DNA of 64,000 bases. Source: Paraburkholderia sp. SOS3 (lineage in GTDB: Bacteria > Pseudomonadota > Gammaproteobacteria > Burkholderiales > Burkholderiaceae). Each line of letters opens with the position of its first letter. Within the stretch, counting starts at the first letter, position 1. The position numbers and the translations under genes are program-made. Where the stretch lies: NCBI RefSeq assembly GCF_001922345.1, contig NZ_CP018812.1:1984001-2048000 (forward strand), given 5' to 3'. This document shows positions 35,801-44,927 of this stretch, in pieces. Below the pieces are notes generated by a model. That model was not told the origin of the DNA. It worked only from the letters and a program-made list of their open reading frames with translations, and did not search any database.

Positions 35801-37168
35801 ATGAGCAAAAAACCGAACATCCTGTTCTTCCATGTCGACAATCTTGGCATGGGTGAGCTCGGCTGCTACGGCGGCGGCAAGCTGCGCGGTGCAGATACGA
35901 AGCGCATCGACAGTTTCTGCAAGGAAGGCATGAAGCTCACGCACTACGTGGTCGAACCACAATGCACGCCGACGCGCTCCGCCTTGATGACGGGCCGTTA
36001 CCCGATCCGCTCCGGCAACCACACGATAGCGTTAGGCGGCAACGGCGGCGGCCTCGTGACGTGGGAAATCACGATCGCCGAGCTGCTGGCCAAAGGCGGC
36101 TACAAGTCGTCGTGCCTCGGCAAATGGCATATCGGGGCGGAGGATGGCCGCTTTCCCACCGATCACGGCTTCGACGAATGGTACGGCCCGCTGCGCACCT
36201 ACGATGAATGCATGTGGCTCGAAGACCCTCACTATGTTCCCGAGCGCGACGGTTACTCGCACATGCACGAGGGCTTCAAGGACATAGGCACGAAGCCGCT
36301 GCTCGACGAGCAGCTCACGATGGAAACCAAGAAGACCTGCGATCTCGAGTATCAGAAGCGCGGCATCGACTTCATGCAGCGTTGCGTGAAGAACGACGAG
36401 CCGTTCTTCCTCTACTTCAATCATTCGCTGATGCACTTTCCGATGTCGCCGCGCGACGAGTTCGTCGGCAAGAGCACCAACGGAGACTGGGGCGATTGTC
36501 TCCTCATGCTCGATCACGACTTCGGCGTGCTGCTCGACGAACTGGACCGCCTCGGCGTCGCCAACGACACCATCGTCATTCTGTGCGGCGACAACGGCGC
36601 GGAAGATCACCTCGCGGGCCGCGGCACGGGCGGCTTCTTCGATGGCTCGTACTTCAGCTCCGCGGAAGGCGGCATCCGCACGCCGTTGCTGGCACGCTGG
36701 CCCGGTCGCATCCCGGCGGGTGTCGAGAGTAACGAGATGGTGCATGTCACCGACATGTTCACCACGCTGCTGAACTTCGCCGGCGAAGAGCCGCCGAAAG
36801 ACCGGCTTATCGACGGCAAGGACCAGACGCAGTTCTTCCTCGGCGAGCAGACCCACTCGAACCGGGATTCGTGCATGGTGTGGCTCAAGGACGAATTGCA
36901 TGCGGTCAAGTGGAAGGACTTCAAGATCAACTTCAAGCGTCAGCAGCATTTCCACGATCCTGAACTGCCGCTCGGCTTCGCGCGCATTACGCATTTGCAG
37001 GAAGACCCGAAGGAACGCGAGGCCGTGAATCAACGTTACGTGCGGTGGTGGGTCATGCAGCACGCGCATCGCGTCGTGCGCGATTTCGACGAGAGCGTGA
37101 AGCAGGAAGAGCTGATTCCGCCGGGCTCCGCACTGGAATTCGTGCCGAAGTCGGTCTTCAACTCCTGA
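35801..37168 (+). CDS. type I sulfatase (arylsulfatase family)
   Basis: 455 residues, no signal peptide, so probably cytoplasmic. The sulfatase motif C55-T-P-T-R (CTPTRSALMTGRYP) supplies the cysteine to be oxidised to formylglycine. Calcium-site residues are HVDNLG near the start (DN instead of the usual DD) and ILCGDNGAEDH near residue 265; LGKWHIG carries the active-site Lys and His. GGAG lies 6 bases before the ATG. It hydrolyses a sulfate ester imported by the ABC system before it; the maturing enzyme is encoded next. Confidence 0.93.
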   Translation: MSKKPNILFFHVDNLGMGELGCYGGGKLRGADTKRIDSFCKEGMKLTHYVVEPQCTPTRSALMTGRYPIRSGNHTIALGGNGGGLVTWEITIAELLAKGGYKSSCLGKWHIGAEDGRFPTDHGFDEWYGPLRTYDECMWLEDPHYVPERDGYSHMHEGFKDIGTKPLLDEQLTMETKKTCDLEYQKRGIDFMQRCVKNDEPFFLYFNHSLMHFPMSPRDEFVGKSTNGDWGDCLLMLDHDFGVLLDELDRLGVANDTIVILCGDNGAEDHLAGRGTGGFFDGSYFSSAEGGIRTPLLARWPGRIPAGVESNEMVHVTDMFTTLLNFAGEEPPKDRLIDGKDQTQFFLGEQTHSNRDSCMVWLKDELHAVKWKDFKINFKRQQHFHDPELPLGFARITHLQEDPKEREAVNQRYVRWWVMQHAHRVVRDFDESVKQEELIPPGSALEFVPKSVFNS

Positions 37169-37172
37169 TGCC

Positions 37173-38153
37173 ATGAGTGCGCCGATGAGGGACACGAAAC
37201 CCGCAAAACGTGTATGCTGCTGCGCTCAGGCGAAGGCGGCGGCGCACGCGCCATCGATCGACGCCGGTCATATCGAAGGCATGGTGTTGATTACCGGCGG
37301 GGACTTCACGATGGGGTCCGATGTTTTCTATCGCGAGGAACGTCCGTCGCGGCGCGCCACGGCGCCCGATTTCCGGATCGACGCGCATCCTGTGACGAAC
37401 GCGCAGTTCAAGGCGTTCGTCGATGCCACCGGCTATCTCACCGTATCCGAGCGGCAACCCGATCCGGCGTTGTATCCCGATGCCGATCCCGCGTTGCTTT
37501 GTCCGGGTTCGCTGGTCTTCATGCAGCCGTCATCGCGGGTCGGTCTGCGCGACTACCGGAACTGGTGGGCGTACGTGCCAGGCGCGAACTGGCGTCATCC
37601 GCAAGGGCCGCAGAGCGATCTCGAAGGTCTCGCGGATCATCCGGTGGTGCATGTGGCGTATGCGGATGCGAGCGCGTATGCAGCGTGGGCCGGCAAGTCG
37701 CTGCCCAATGAAATCGAGTGGGAATACGCGGCGCGCGGTGGCCTCGATGGCGCCGCGTATCCGTGGGGCGACGACCCCGCTCCTGAGGGACGGCAAATGG
37801 CGAACACATGGCAAGGCGAGTTTCCGTGGCAAAACACGGCGCTCGACGGCTATGAGCGCACCTCGCCGGTAAAGGCGTTTCCGGCCAACGGCTACGGTCT
37901 TTACGACGTCGCGGGCAACGTGTGGGAATGGACTAGCACGCGTTACGGCAGCGCGCCGGGCGTCGAGGAAACGAAATCATGCTGCGTGCCGTCGTCGGGG
38001 CCTGGCGAGCCCGGCGTACGCCATGTCGTCAAGGGCGGCTCGCATTTGTGTGCGCCGAGTTATTGCCTGCGTTATCGGCCTGCCGCACGCCAGGGCCAGA
38101 CGCTCGATACGTCGACGAGCCATATCGGCTTTCGATGCGTTGTACGCGTGTGA
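37173..38153 (+). CDS. formylglycine-generating enzyme, sulfatase-modifying factor
   Basis: 326 residues of the FGE-sulfatase fold: GMVLITGGDFTMGSD near 37, HPVTNAQFKAFVDATGY, HPVVHVAYADASAYAAWAG, LPNEIEWEYAARGG, YDVAGNVWEWT and the active site GGSHLCAPSYCLRYRP, where C293 and C298 bind copper and oxidise the sulfatase cysteine. It lies 4 bases after the sulfatase stop, as expected for a dedicated pair. The first ~30 residues contain a CCC run not typical of the family. Confidence 0.93.
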   Translation: MSAPMRDTKPAKRVCCCAQAKAAAHAPSIDAGHIEGMVLITGGDFTMGSDVFYREERPSRRATAPDFRIDAHPVTNAQFKAFVDATGYLTVSERQPDPALYPDADPALLCPGSLVFMQPSSRVGLRDYRNWWAYVPGANWRHPQGPQSDLEGLADHPVVHVAYADASAYAAWAGKSLPNEIEWEYAARGGLDGAAYPWGDDPAPEGRQMANTWQGEFPWQNTALDGYERTSPVKAFPANGYGLYDVAGNVWEWTSTRYGSAPGVEETKSCCVPSSGPGEPGVRHVVKGGSHLCAPSYCLRYRPAARQGQTLDTSTSHIGFRCVVRV

Positions 38154-38226
38154 TCGCTGCGCACGCTCGGCGCACGCGTCGTCGAAGTGCGGCGCGTGTT
38201 ACGTTGCAAACCAACAGAGTACTGTC

Positions 38227-39726
38227 ATGACACATCCTGTGAGCAGGATAGAAGCACTGCGCGCGTCGTCGCGCATCACCTTGCCCGCATCACGCGCAGA
38301 ACTGCTACGCGAAGTGCTTGCGGGCGTGGTGACCAGCCTCGCGCTGATTCCCGAAGTCATCTCTTTCGCTTTCATTTCGGGGGTTGAACCGCATGCGGCG
38401 CTGTTCGCATCCGTTGTGCTGCTGATCGTCACGTCGCTGCTCGGCGGGCGTCCCGCGATGGTGACAGCCGCGGCCGGCTCCGTCGCGCTCGTTATCGGGC
38501 CCATGGTGCAAGCGCACGGCACGGGCTACATTTTTCCCGCGGTGCTGCTCGGCGGCCTCATCCAGGTGGCGTTCGGCGCACTCGGTCTCGCGCGCATCGT
38601 GCGCTTCATTCCACGCTCGGTCATGCTCGGCTTCGTCAACGCGCTCGGCATTCTCATTTTCAGCGCGCAGTTGCCGCATCTTATCGACAAGCCCGCCGCG
38701 GTTTACGTGCTATTCGCTATCACGATCGCGATCGTCCTGCTCGGGCCGCGCGTGACTCGCGCGGTGCCGGCGCCGCTGATCGCGATCGTCGTCGCGACGG
38801 GGCTCGCGATCGTATTGCACTGGGCGGTGCCGACCGTTGGCGGCGATCATCCGGTGCCGGCGCAATCGCCGGGCTTGACGCCGTGGAGCGTGCCTTTCGA
38901 TCTGGCGACCTTGAGGATTGTCTGGCAGACGGCCATCAGCATCGCGTTCGTGGGGCTGCTGGAAACGCTGCTGACCGCGAAGCTCGTCGACCAGATGACC
39001 GAGTCGCGCTCGAACAAGACGCGGGAATCGTGGGCGCTCGGCGTGGCCAATCTGTGCGCAGGCGCATTCGGCGGGATTGGCGGTTGCGCGATGATCGGGC
39101 AGACAGTGGTGAACGTCGGCATCGGCGGAGCACGCACGCGCGTATCCACGCTGGCGGCCGCGTTCACGCTACTGCTGCTGATGACGTGCCTGAGTTCCGT
39201 GATGGCGCGTATTCCGATGGTCGCTCTCGCGGCGGTGATGATGGTCGTTGCCGCAAAGACCGTCGACTGGCACAGTCTGCGCCCCGCGACGCTCAGGCGC
39301 ATGCCATTGATGGAAACGTCAGTCATGCTCGTATCGGTCGCGCTAACCGTCCATACCGGCAATCTGGCGCTCGGCGTGGTCGGCGGGGTGCTTCTCGCGA
39401 CGGTGCTGTTCGCGCGGCGCGTGGCGCATGTGGTCGAGGCCACGCGCACGATATCCCCCGACGCAAGCGTGCGCTATGAAGTGCACGGGCCGCTCTTCTT
39501 CGGGAGCAGCAACGATCTGGTGGATCGCTTCGAGTACGCGAACGATCCTCGCAAGGTCATCATCGATTTTTCGAAGTCCCAGATATGGGACGCCTCCACG
39601 GTCGCCGCTCTCGATTCGATCGAACAGAAGTATCGTCAGCACGACATCGACGTGCAATTTGTGGGGTTTGACGAACGCAGCTCCGCATTCCATGCGCGCC
39701 TGAGCGGAAATCTCAATGTCGGCTGA
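38227..39726 (+). CDS. SulP-family anion transporter with STAS domain
   Basis: 499 residues from MTHPVSRIEALRAS. About 10-12 membrane segments with the SulP core (SLALIPEVISFAFISGVEPHAALFAS, TAAAGSVALVIGP, GLLETLLTAKLVDQ) precede a STAS domain (YEVHGPLFFGSSNDLVDRF, IIDFSKSQIWDASTVAALDSI). SulP proteins carry sulfate or bicarbonate with sodium or protons. Next to a sulfatase and FGE it may handle the sulfate set free. The ATG has a poor ribosome site; the frame is open upstream over the FGE end. Confidence 0.9.
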   Translation: MTHPVSRIEALRASSRITLPASRAELLREVLAGVVTSLALIPEVISFAFISGVEPHAALFASVVLLIVTSLLGGRPAMVTAAAGSVALVIGPMVQAHGTGYIFPAVLLGGLIQVAFGALGLARIVRFIPRSVMLGFVNALGILIFSAQLPHLIDKPAAVYVLFAITIAIVLLGPRVTRAVPAPLIAIVVATGLAIVLHWAVPTVGGDHPVPAQSPGLTPWSVPFDLATLRIVWQTAISIAFVGLLETLLTAKLVDQMTESRSNKTRESWALGVANLCAGAFGGIGGCAMIGQTVVNVGIGGARTRVSTLAAAFTLLLLMTCLSSVMARIPMVALAAVMMVVAAKTVDWHSLRPATLRRMPLMETSVMLVSVALTVHTGNLALGVVGGVLLATVLFARRVAHVVEATRTISPDASVRYEVHGPLFFGSSNDLVDRFEYANDPRKVIIDFSKSQIWDASTVAALDSIEQKYRQHDIDVQFVGFDERSSAFHARLSGNLNVG

Positions 39727-39861
39727 TCCGGGACTTCGGCTCTCGAGCCGACGGATTGGAATGCGCCGGGCCACTTCTGCGGGGCCGCGTCGACCACGAT
39801 CATCTGCTCGCCGCCCAAGGAGAGCGGCGCATCAGGGCGCTGAAATCCATGCGAACGAACC

Positions 39862-40167
39862 GTGGATCCTTATACGCCATCCCATCGACCAGACCGGTTT
39901 CCCCGGTTAAAAGGCGAGGTCGCTGTCATCGCGGGTAGCAACGGGATTGGTTTTGCGACAGCAAAGCGGTTCGTCGAGGAAGGCCCCTACGTTTTCATCG
40001 TCGGACGTTGGAAGGCAGAGCTGAATAAAGCGGTTGAAGCGATCGGCCTTAACGTCGTTGCATGCCGCGCTGGATTTTTGATCACCGTTGACAAGCAAAA
40101 ATACGGCGCTTTAGACTGCGTCATCGCCCGAGGCCTGACAACGTTGTCCGCCCCGGAACCGGCATAG
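39862..40167 (+). pseudogene. short-chain dehydrogenase remnant
   Basis: LKGEVAVIAGSNGIGFATAKRFVEEGPYVFIVGR and AELNKAVEAIGLNVVACRA match the first ~60 residues of an SDR including TGxxxGIG (here AGSNGIG). A deletion then joins to VDKQKYGALDCVIARG, the equivalent of the region before the NAG motif, and the chain ends soon after. No catalytic YxxxK remains. The right part has been taken over by the promoter and leader of the amide operon. Confidence 0.75.
40088..40117 (+). promoter_or_regulatory. sigma-70 promoter of the amide operon
   Basis: A perfect -35 box TTGACA at 40088-40093 and TAGACT at 40112-40117 are separated by 18 bases. Transcription would start near 40124 and give a leader of about 130 bases before the first gene, with a hairpin pair and terminator inside it. 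The promoter lies in the 3' part of the SDR remnant. Confidence 0.65.
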
Positions 40168-40172
40168 AAGCC
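40132..40172 (+). promoter_or_regulatory. ANTAR-type two-hairpin RNA motif (AmiR target)
   Basis: First hairpin: GGC-ct-GAC, hexaloop AACGTT (40140-40145), GTC-c-GCC. After an 8-base linker, second hairpin: GGC, hexaloop ATAGAA (40164-40169), GCC. Both loops have A at position 1 and G at position 4, the mark of ANTAR-protein targets. The GCC of the second hairpin (40170-40172) is also the first three bases of the terminator stem, so the two structures exclude each other. An AmiR-type ANTAR protein is encoded at the end of the same operon. The second stem is only three pairs, the weak point of the call. Confidence 0.65.
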
Positions 40173-40210
40173 CCCTGACGAACCAGCGGTTCGTCAGGGG
40201 GCTTTTTTTT
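40170..40210 (+). terminator. strong intrinsic terminator in the amide operon leader
   Basis: A perfect 15-base stem (40170-40184 with 40188-40202) closes a 3-base loop and is followed by eight T. It stands 47 bases before the first operon gene and after the promoter at 40088, so it acts as a leader attenuator, presumably overcome by AmiR. Confidence 0.92.
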
Positions 40211-40257
40211 GTCCGTATTTTCCCCCTGGACCTTGCGCCACCTTCTGGAGATACCGC

Positions 40258-41493
40258 ATGTTGCTGAAGCCGTCGGCCTGGATACGTATGGCCGTTACCG
40301 CAGGACTCGCCATCACTACGCTGGCGGCAAGCGCCGCTGATCCCGTCAAAATCGGCTTGCTGGAGGATGCTTCCGGTAATTTCGCACTGGCAACCATTCC
40401 GAAGATTCACGCGACGGAACTGGCCGTCGACGAAATCAATGCCAAGGGCGGCATTCTCGGGCGGCCGATCAAGCTGATCGCGTACGACACGCAGTCGGAC
40501 AACACCAAGTTCCAGGAACTGGCCCGGCGTCTCGTGCAGACCGACAAGCCCGACGTGATTTTCGGCGCATTCTCCAGCGCGTCGCGCGAAGCGATTCGCC
40601 CGATCATGGACCGCGCGCATCAGCTCTACTGGTACGACAACCAGTACGAGGGCGGTGTGTGCGACAGCAACACGTTCGTGACGGGCGCGGTGCCGGAGCA
40701 GCAGTTCTCGACGCTGATTCCGTGGATGATGCAGAAGTACGGAAAGAAGGTCTACACGATCGCCGCGGACTACAACTTCGGGCAGATCTCGGCGGAATGG
40801 GTGCGCAATATCGTCAAGGAGAACGGCGGCACGATGGTCGGCGAGGAATTTATTCCGTTGTCCGTATCGCAGTTCGGCCAGACGATCCAGAACATCCAGA
40901 AGGCCAAGCCCGATTTCGTGGTGACGCTGCTGGTGGGTGCGAACCAGGCGTCGTATTACGAACAGCAAGCTTCGGCGCACCTGAATCTGCCGATGGCGAG
41001 TTCGGTGAACGTCGGCCAGGCCTATGAGCACAAGCGCTTCAAACCGCCAGCACTGAAGGATATGTACGTGACGGCGAACTACGTCGAAGAAGTCGATACG
41101 CCGGCCAGCAACGACTTCAAGAAGCGCTTCCACGCGAAGTTCCCGAACGAGCCGTACATCAATCAGGAAGCGGCGAACGCGTACGACGCGATCTATCTGT
41201 ATAAGGCCGCGGTTGAAAAAGCGAAATCGACCAATCAGGACGCGGTGCGCAAGGCGCTGGAAAGCGGCGGCATCTGCACCGAAGGCGAACAGGGCAAGGT
41301 GTGTATCGATCCGAAGAGCCATCACGCCAGCCACACGATTTTCCTCGTGCACGTGAAGGAAGATCACTCGGTCGAGATTCCGAAGGTGTGGGACGACGTG
41401 CAGCCGTACTGGCTCGGCAAGGTGGGCTGCGACCTGCCGAACAAGCCCGACCATCGCCAGTACACGCCGTCGAATCTGCCCAAGAAGTCCTGA
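40258..41493 (+). CDS. amide/urea-type ABC transporter substrate-binding protein
   Basis: 411 residues with a signal peptide (VTAGLAITTLAASAA). The type-I Leu/Ile/Val-binding fold shows DPVKIGLLEDASGNFA, ELAVDEINAKGGILGRPI, PDVIFGAFSSASREAI and YWYDNQYEGGVCDSNTF. It falls with the FmdD/UrtA/AmiC group that binds short-chain amides and urea. It is first in an operon with two permeases, two ATPases and formamidase, and is similar to the cytoplasmic AmiC-like sensor encoded downstream. Confidence 0.9.
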   Translation: MLLKPSAWIRMAVTAGLAITTLAASAADPVKIGLLEDASGNFALATIPKIHATELAVDEINAKGGILGRPIKLIAYDTQSDNTKFQELARRLVQTDKPDVIFGAFSSASREAIRPIMDRAHQLYWYDNQYEGGVCDSNTFVTGAVPEQQFSTLIPWMMQKYGKKVYTIAADYNFGQISAEWVRNIVKENGGTMVGEEFIPLSVSQFGQTIQNIQKAKPDFVVTLLVGANQASYYEQQASAHLNLPMASSVNVGQAYEHKRFKPPALKDMYVTANYVEEVDTPASNDFKKRFHAKFPNEPYINQEAANAYDAIYLYKAAVEKAKSTNQDAVRKALESGGICTEGEQGKVCIDPKSHHASHTIFLVHVKEDHSVEIPKVWDDVQPYWLGKVGCDLPNKPDHRQYTPSNLPKKS

Positions 41494-41553
41494 TCCAGAC
41501 CGGCGCGCCGCGCGCAGCAGGCGGCGCGCCGGTTTTCTGAAAGTGGAGCAAGC

Positions 41554-42423
41554 ATGGCCACGCTGTCGGTTGTCTACTCGATCATTTATCAGTTCGGCGA
41601 CAGCTTCGCCTATCTGGTGCTCGCGGCGCTGGGCCTCGCGGTGATCTTCGGGATGATGGGCGTCATCAATCTCGCGCATGGCGAGTTCATCATGTGCGGC
41701 GCGTACGTCACTATCATCGCCGCCAAGCGCGGCGTGCCGCTGCCGCTCGCGATGCTGCTCGGTGCGCTCGCCGCGGCGCTGGCGGGCGTGGCGATCGAGC
41801 GGCTGGTGATTCGCCACCTGTACGACCGGCTGTTCGATTCGGTGGTGGCAACCTGGGCAATCAGCCTGATCGTGCAGCAGACCATGCTGCTGGTCGCGGG
41901 CCCGTCGCTCGAAGGCATCGGCACGCCGTTCAATTCCTTCTCGCTCGGCGACTATTCGTTCTCGACTTACCGCGCGGTGTTGCCGGGCATTGCGCTGGCG
42001 ATCCTGTTCGCGCTTTACCTGCTGTTCTTCAAGACCAACTATGGCGTGTGCGCACGTGCGACGATCCAGAACGCGAAGATCGCGCAATGTCTCGGCTTGC
42101 GCACCGACCGGCTGTACACGCTGACCTTCGCGCTCGGCGCGGGGCTCGCCGGACTCACCGGCGCGCTCTATGCACCGACCATGACGGCGGTGCCGACGAT
42201 GGGCAGCAATTTTATCGTGCAGGCCTTCGTCTCGGTGGTAGTGGGCGGCGCCAACGTGCTCGCCGGCACCACGCCGGCTGCCGGCGTGCTCGCAATCATC
42301 CAGACCGCGTTGACGGCCTCGTACGGTCAGCTGTTTGGGCAGATCGGCCTGCTGGTAACGGTGATCGTCGTGATCAGGCTGATGCCGCAAGGGCTTGGCA
42401 ACCTCTTCACGCGTACGCGCTAG
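41554..42423 (+). CDS. branched-chain/urea-type ABC permease (UrtB-like)
   Basis: 289 residues, about eight membrane segments, with INLAHGEFIMCGAYVT and ATIQNAKIAQCLGLRTDRLYTLTFALGAGLAGLTG, as in LivH/UrtB permeases. It pairs with the next permease. AAAGTGGAG lies upstream of the ATG. Confidence 0.92.
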   Translation: MATLSVVYSIIYQFGDSFAYLVLAALGLAVIFGMMGVINLAHGEFIMCGAYVTIIAAKRGVPLPLAMLLGALAAALAGVAIERLVIRHLYDRLFDSVVATWAISLIVQQTMLLVAGPSLEGIGTPFNSFSLGDYSFSTYRAVLPGIALAILFALYLLFFKTNYGVCARATIQNAKIAQCLGLRTDRLYTLTFALGAGLAGLTGALYAPTMTAVPTMGSNFIVQAFVSVVVGGANVLAGTTPAAGVLAIIQTALTASYGQLFGQIGLLVTVIVVIRLMPQGLGNLFTRTR

Positions 42424-42432
42424 GAGATCGAC

Positions 42433-43503
42433 GTGAAATCAGGCAACCTGCCTTCAGGCGGCCGCGCGAGCCGCGTGCTGCGTTACCTGCCGTGGCTCGT
42501 GGCGTTCTGCGTGCCGCTCGTCGTCGATGCGACGACGAGCGGCAATCTGGCCTACTGCCTGCTGTGGGCATTCGGTGCGGTCGGCCTCGCGGCGATGTGG
42601 GGATACGGTGGCATCCTGTCGTTCGGGCAGACGGCGTTTTTCGGCCTGTCGGGCTACAGCTACGGCATCTTCACGCTCAACTACGGCGATACCTGGTTCG
42701 AATCGTGGCTCGGGCTCGGCGCCGGGCTGGTGGTGAGCGTAGTGGCCGCGGCGCTGATCGGTTACATGATTTTCTTCGGCCGCATCAAGGGCGTGTTCAT
42801 CGGCATCGTGACGTTATCGGTAACCTTGGTGCTCGAAACCTTCATGGCGCAGACCGCAGGGCCGCAATGGGTGATCGGCGAAGCGCGGCTGAACGGCTAT
42901 AACGGCATGGGCGGCATGCCGCAATTGACGATTCCATGGCGGGGCGGACCGCTGACGCTCGAAAACGCCAGCTTCTATTACCTCGTGCTGATCCTGCTGC
43001 TGGTGGTCTATGTGGCGATGCGCCGGCTGCTCGACGGTACCTTCGGCCTCACGCTCATTGCGATTCGCGAGAATCCGCAGCGCGCGGAAATGCTCGGCGT
43101 CGACGTGCGCCTCCACCAGTGGCTGGTGTTCGTGCTCGGCTGCACGCTGGGCGGCCTGTCGGGCGCGCTGTACACGATCTGGGGTTCGTACATCACGCCG
43201 TCGACGATGGGCCTCACCGCGGCCGCGATGCCGGTGATCTGGGTGGCGACCTCGGGCAAGAAGAGCATCGGCGGCACCATCGTGGGTACCGCGCTGCTGG
43301 TCTGGCTGTCGCAGACCCTCGCGGTGTACGGCAGCCAGTACGCGTTGATCCTGCTCGGCGCGATTCTGCTGGTGGTCGTGCTGGCCGCGCCGGAGGGCCT
43401 GCTGCCGTTCGTCACGCGGCAACTGCGGCGCGTCGCCAGCGGGCCGGGCCGGGCGCGGCGCAGCGTGGGCGCCTGCCTGAAGCGCGAGGAGGGCCAGTCA
43501 TGA
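42433..43503 (+). CDS. branched-chain/urea-type ABC permease (UrtC-like)
   Basis: 356 residues from a GTG start with GGAGATCGAC before it. LivM/UrtC-like: AMWGYGGILSFGQTAFFGLSGY, LTLIAIRENPQRAEMLGVDVRLHQWLVFVLGCTLGGLSGAL. The end overlaps the first ATPase as ATGA. Confidence 0.92.
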   Translation: MKSGNLPSGGRASRVLRYLPWLVAFCVPLVVDATTSGNLAYCLLWAFGAVGLAAMWGYGGILSFGQTAFFGLSGYSYGIFTLNYGDTWFESWLGLGAGLVVSVVAAALIGYMIFFGRIKGVFIGIVTLSVTLVLETFMAQTAGPQWVIGEARLNGYNGMGGMPQLTIPWRGGPLTLENASFYYLVLILLLVVYVAMRRLLDGTFGLTLIAIRENPQRAEMLGVDVRLHQWLVFVLGCTLGGLSGALYTIWGSYITPSTMGLTAAAMPVIWVATSGKKSIGGTIVGTALLVWLSQTLAVYGSQYALILLGAILLVVVLAAPEGLLPFVTRQLRRVASGPGRARRSVGACLKREEGQS

Positions 43504-44210
43504 CTACGCTGCTGGAAACCCGTGGACTGAAGAAACATTTCGGCGGCGCGCATGTGATCAACGGCATCGACTTCAAGATCGACGCCGGCGAGATCCGCTG
43601 CGTGATCGGACCGAACGGCGCCGGCAAGAGCACCTTCTTCAAGCTGATCACCGGCGAGCACCGGCCTTCCGAAGGCAGCGTGCTGTTTCTCGGCCAGGAC
43701 ATGAGCCATGTGTTGCCGCACCAGCGCATCCGCATGGGCATGAGCATCAAGTTTCAGATTCCCGGCGTGTTTGCGGATCTGAGCGTGCGCCAGCATCTGC
43801 AACTGTCGCTGCATCGTGCCAAAGACGACCGGCCCGAAAGCCTCGACGACCTGCTGCAGCGCTTCATGCTGCACGATGAAGAGCAGGTGCTCGCGCGCAA
43901 CCTGTCGCACGGCAAGAAGCAATGGCTCGAAATCGCCATGGCGGTGTCGTTGCGGCCCAAACTGCTGTTTCTCGACGAGCCGGTGGCCGGCATGTCCGTC
44001 GAGGAAACGCACGCCACGGGCGAGCTGATCAAGCGTTTGTCGGCGGCCGGCTTGACCATGATGGTGGTCGAGCACGACATGACCTTCGTCAAGCAGATCG
44101 CCACGCGTGTGACCGTGCTGCACGGCGGCCAGTTGCTGGCCGACGGGCCGCTCGACGACATCCTCGCGCGCGACGACGTGGCCGAAGTGTATCTGGGGAA
44201 AAAGAAATGA
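43500..44210 (+). CDS. amide ABC transporter ATPase, UrtD/LivG-like
   Basis: 236 residues: Walker A GPNGAGKSTFFK, Walker B LLFLDEPVAGMSVEET, H-loop MVVEHDM. The signature is NLSHGKKQWLEI, the SHGxxQWLEI variant typical of UrtD rather than LSGGQ. Overlaps both neighbours by four bases. Confidence 0.93.
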   Translation: MTTLLETRGLKKHFGGAHVINGIDFKIDAGEIRCVIGPNGAGKSTFFKLITGEHRPSEGSVLFLGQDMSHVLPHQRIRMGMSIKFQIPGVFADLSVRQHLQLSLHRAKDDRPESLDDLLQRFMLHDEEQVLARNLSHGKKQWLEIAMAVSLRPKLLFLDEPVAGMSVEETHATGELIKRLSAAGLTMMVVEHDMTFVKQIATRVTVLHGGQLLADGPLDDILARDDVAEVYLGKKK

Positions 44211-44914
44211 GCGCGCTGCTCGAAGTGTCGAATCTCGAGGCCGGCTATGGCGGCGGCCGCGTGCTCAACGGCGTGTCGTTCAGCATTGAAAGGGGCGAGG
44301 TGCTGGCGCTGATCGGCCGCAATGGAGTGGGCAAGACCACGCTGATGCGCGCGCTGATCGGCCTCGTCAAGCTGGACGCCGGCCGTATCGAGCTGGCGGG
44401 CGAAGCGATCGGTGCGGAAAAGCCCTATGTGCGCGCGCAAAAAGGTATCGGCTATGTGCCGCAGGGCCGCGAAATTTTCGGCGCGCTGACGGTGGCCGAG
44501 AACCTGCAGGTCGGCGCGCAGGCCAATCGCGTACAGGCTGCGCAGATGCGCGACAAGGTGGTGAGCTACTTTCCAATCCTGAAGCAGCGCTATGCGCAGA
44601 AGGCCGGCACGATGAGCGGCGGCGAACAGCAGCAGCTCGCGATTGCCCGCGCGCTGATCAGCGCGCCCAAGGTGCTGCTGCTCGACGAGCCTTCGGAAGG
44701 CATTCAGCCGTCGATTGTCGATCTGATCGGCGAGACGCTGCTGCAGATCGCCACTGAAACCGGCATCGGCGTGGTGCTGGTGGAGCAGGACATGGGCATG
44801 GTCGAGCGCATCGCCACGCGCTGCTGCGTGATGGACAAGGGCCGTATTGTCGATACCTTGAACCGCGAGCAGTTAGGGGATGAAGAACTGATTCGCCAAT
44901 ATCTGGCACTGTGA
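44207..44914 (+). CDS. amide ABC transporter ATPase, UrtE/LivF-like
   Basis: 235 residues: GRNGVGKTTLMRALIGL, GYVPQGREIFGALTVAENL, MSGGEQQQLAIARAL, LLLDEPSEGIQPSIV, the exact set of LivF/UrtE. With the UrtD-like subunit it energises the permease pair. Followed by formamidase after 13 bases. Confidence 0.94.
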   Translation: MSALLEVSNLEAGYGGGRVLNGVSFSIERGEVLALIGRNGVGKTTLMRALIGLVKLDAGRIELAGEAIGAEKPYVRAQKGIGYVPQGREIFGALTVAENLQVGAQANRVQAAQMRDKVVSYFPILKQRYAQKAGTMSGGEQQQLAIARALISAPKVLLLDEPSEGIQPSIVDLIGETLLQIATETGIGVVLVEQDMGMVERIATRCCVMDKGRIVDTLNREQLGDEELIRQYLAL

Positions 44915-44927
44915 TGGAGAGCGAAAC

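Noticed and set aside
40111..42390. 759-residue minus-strand ORF
   Set aside because: Covers the amide binding-protein and permease genes in antisense and runs through the leader terminator.
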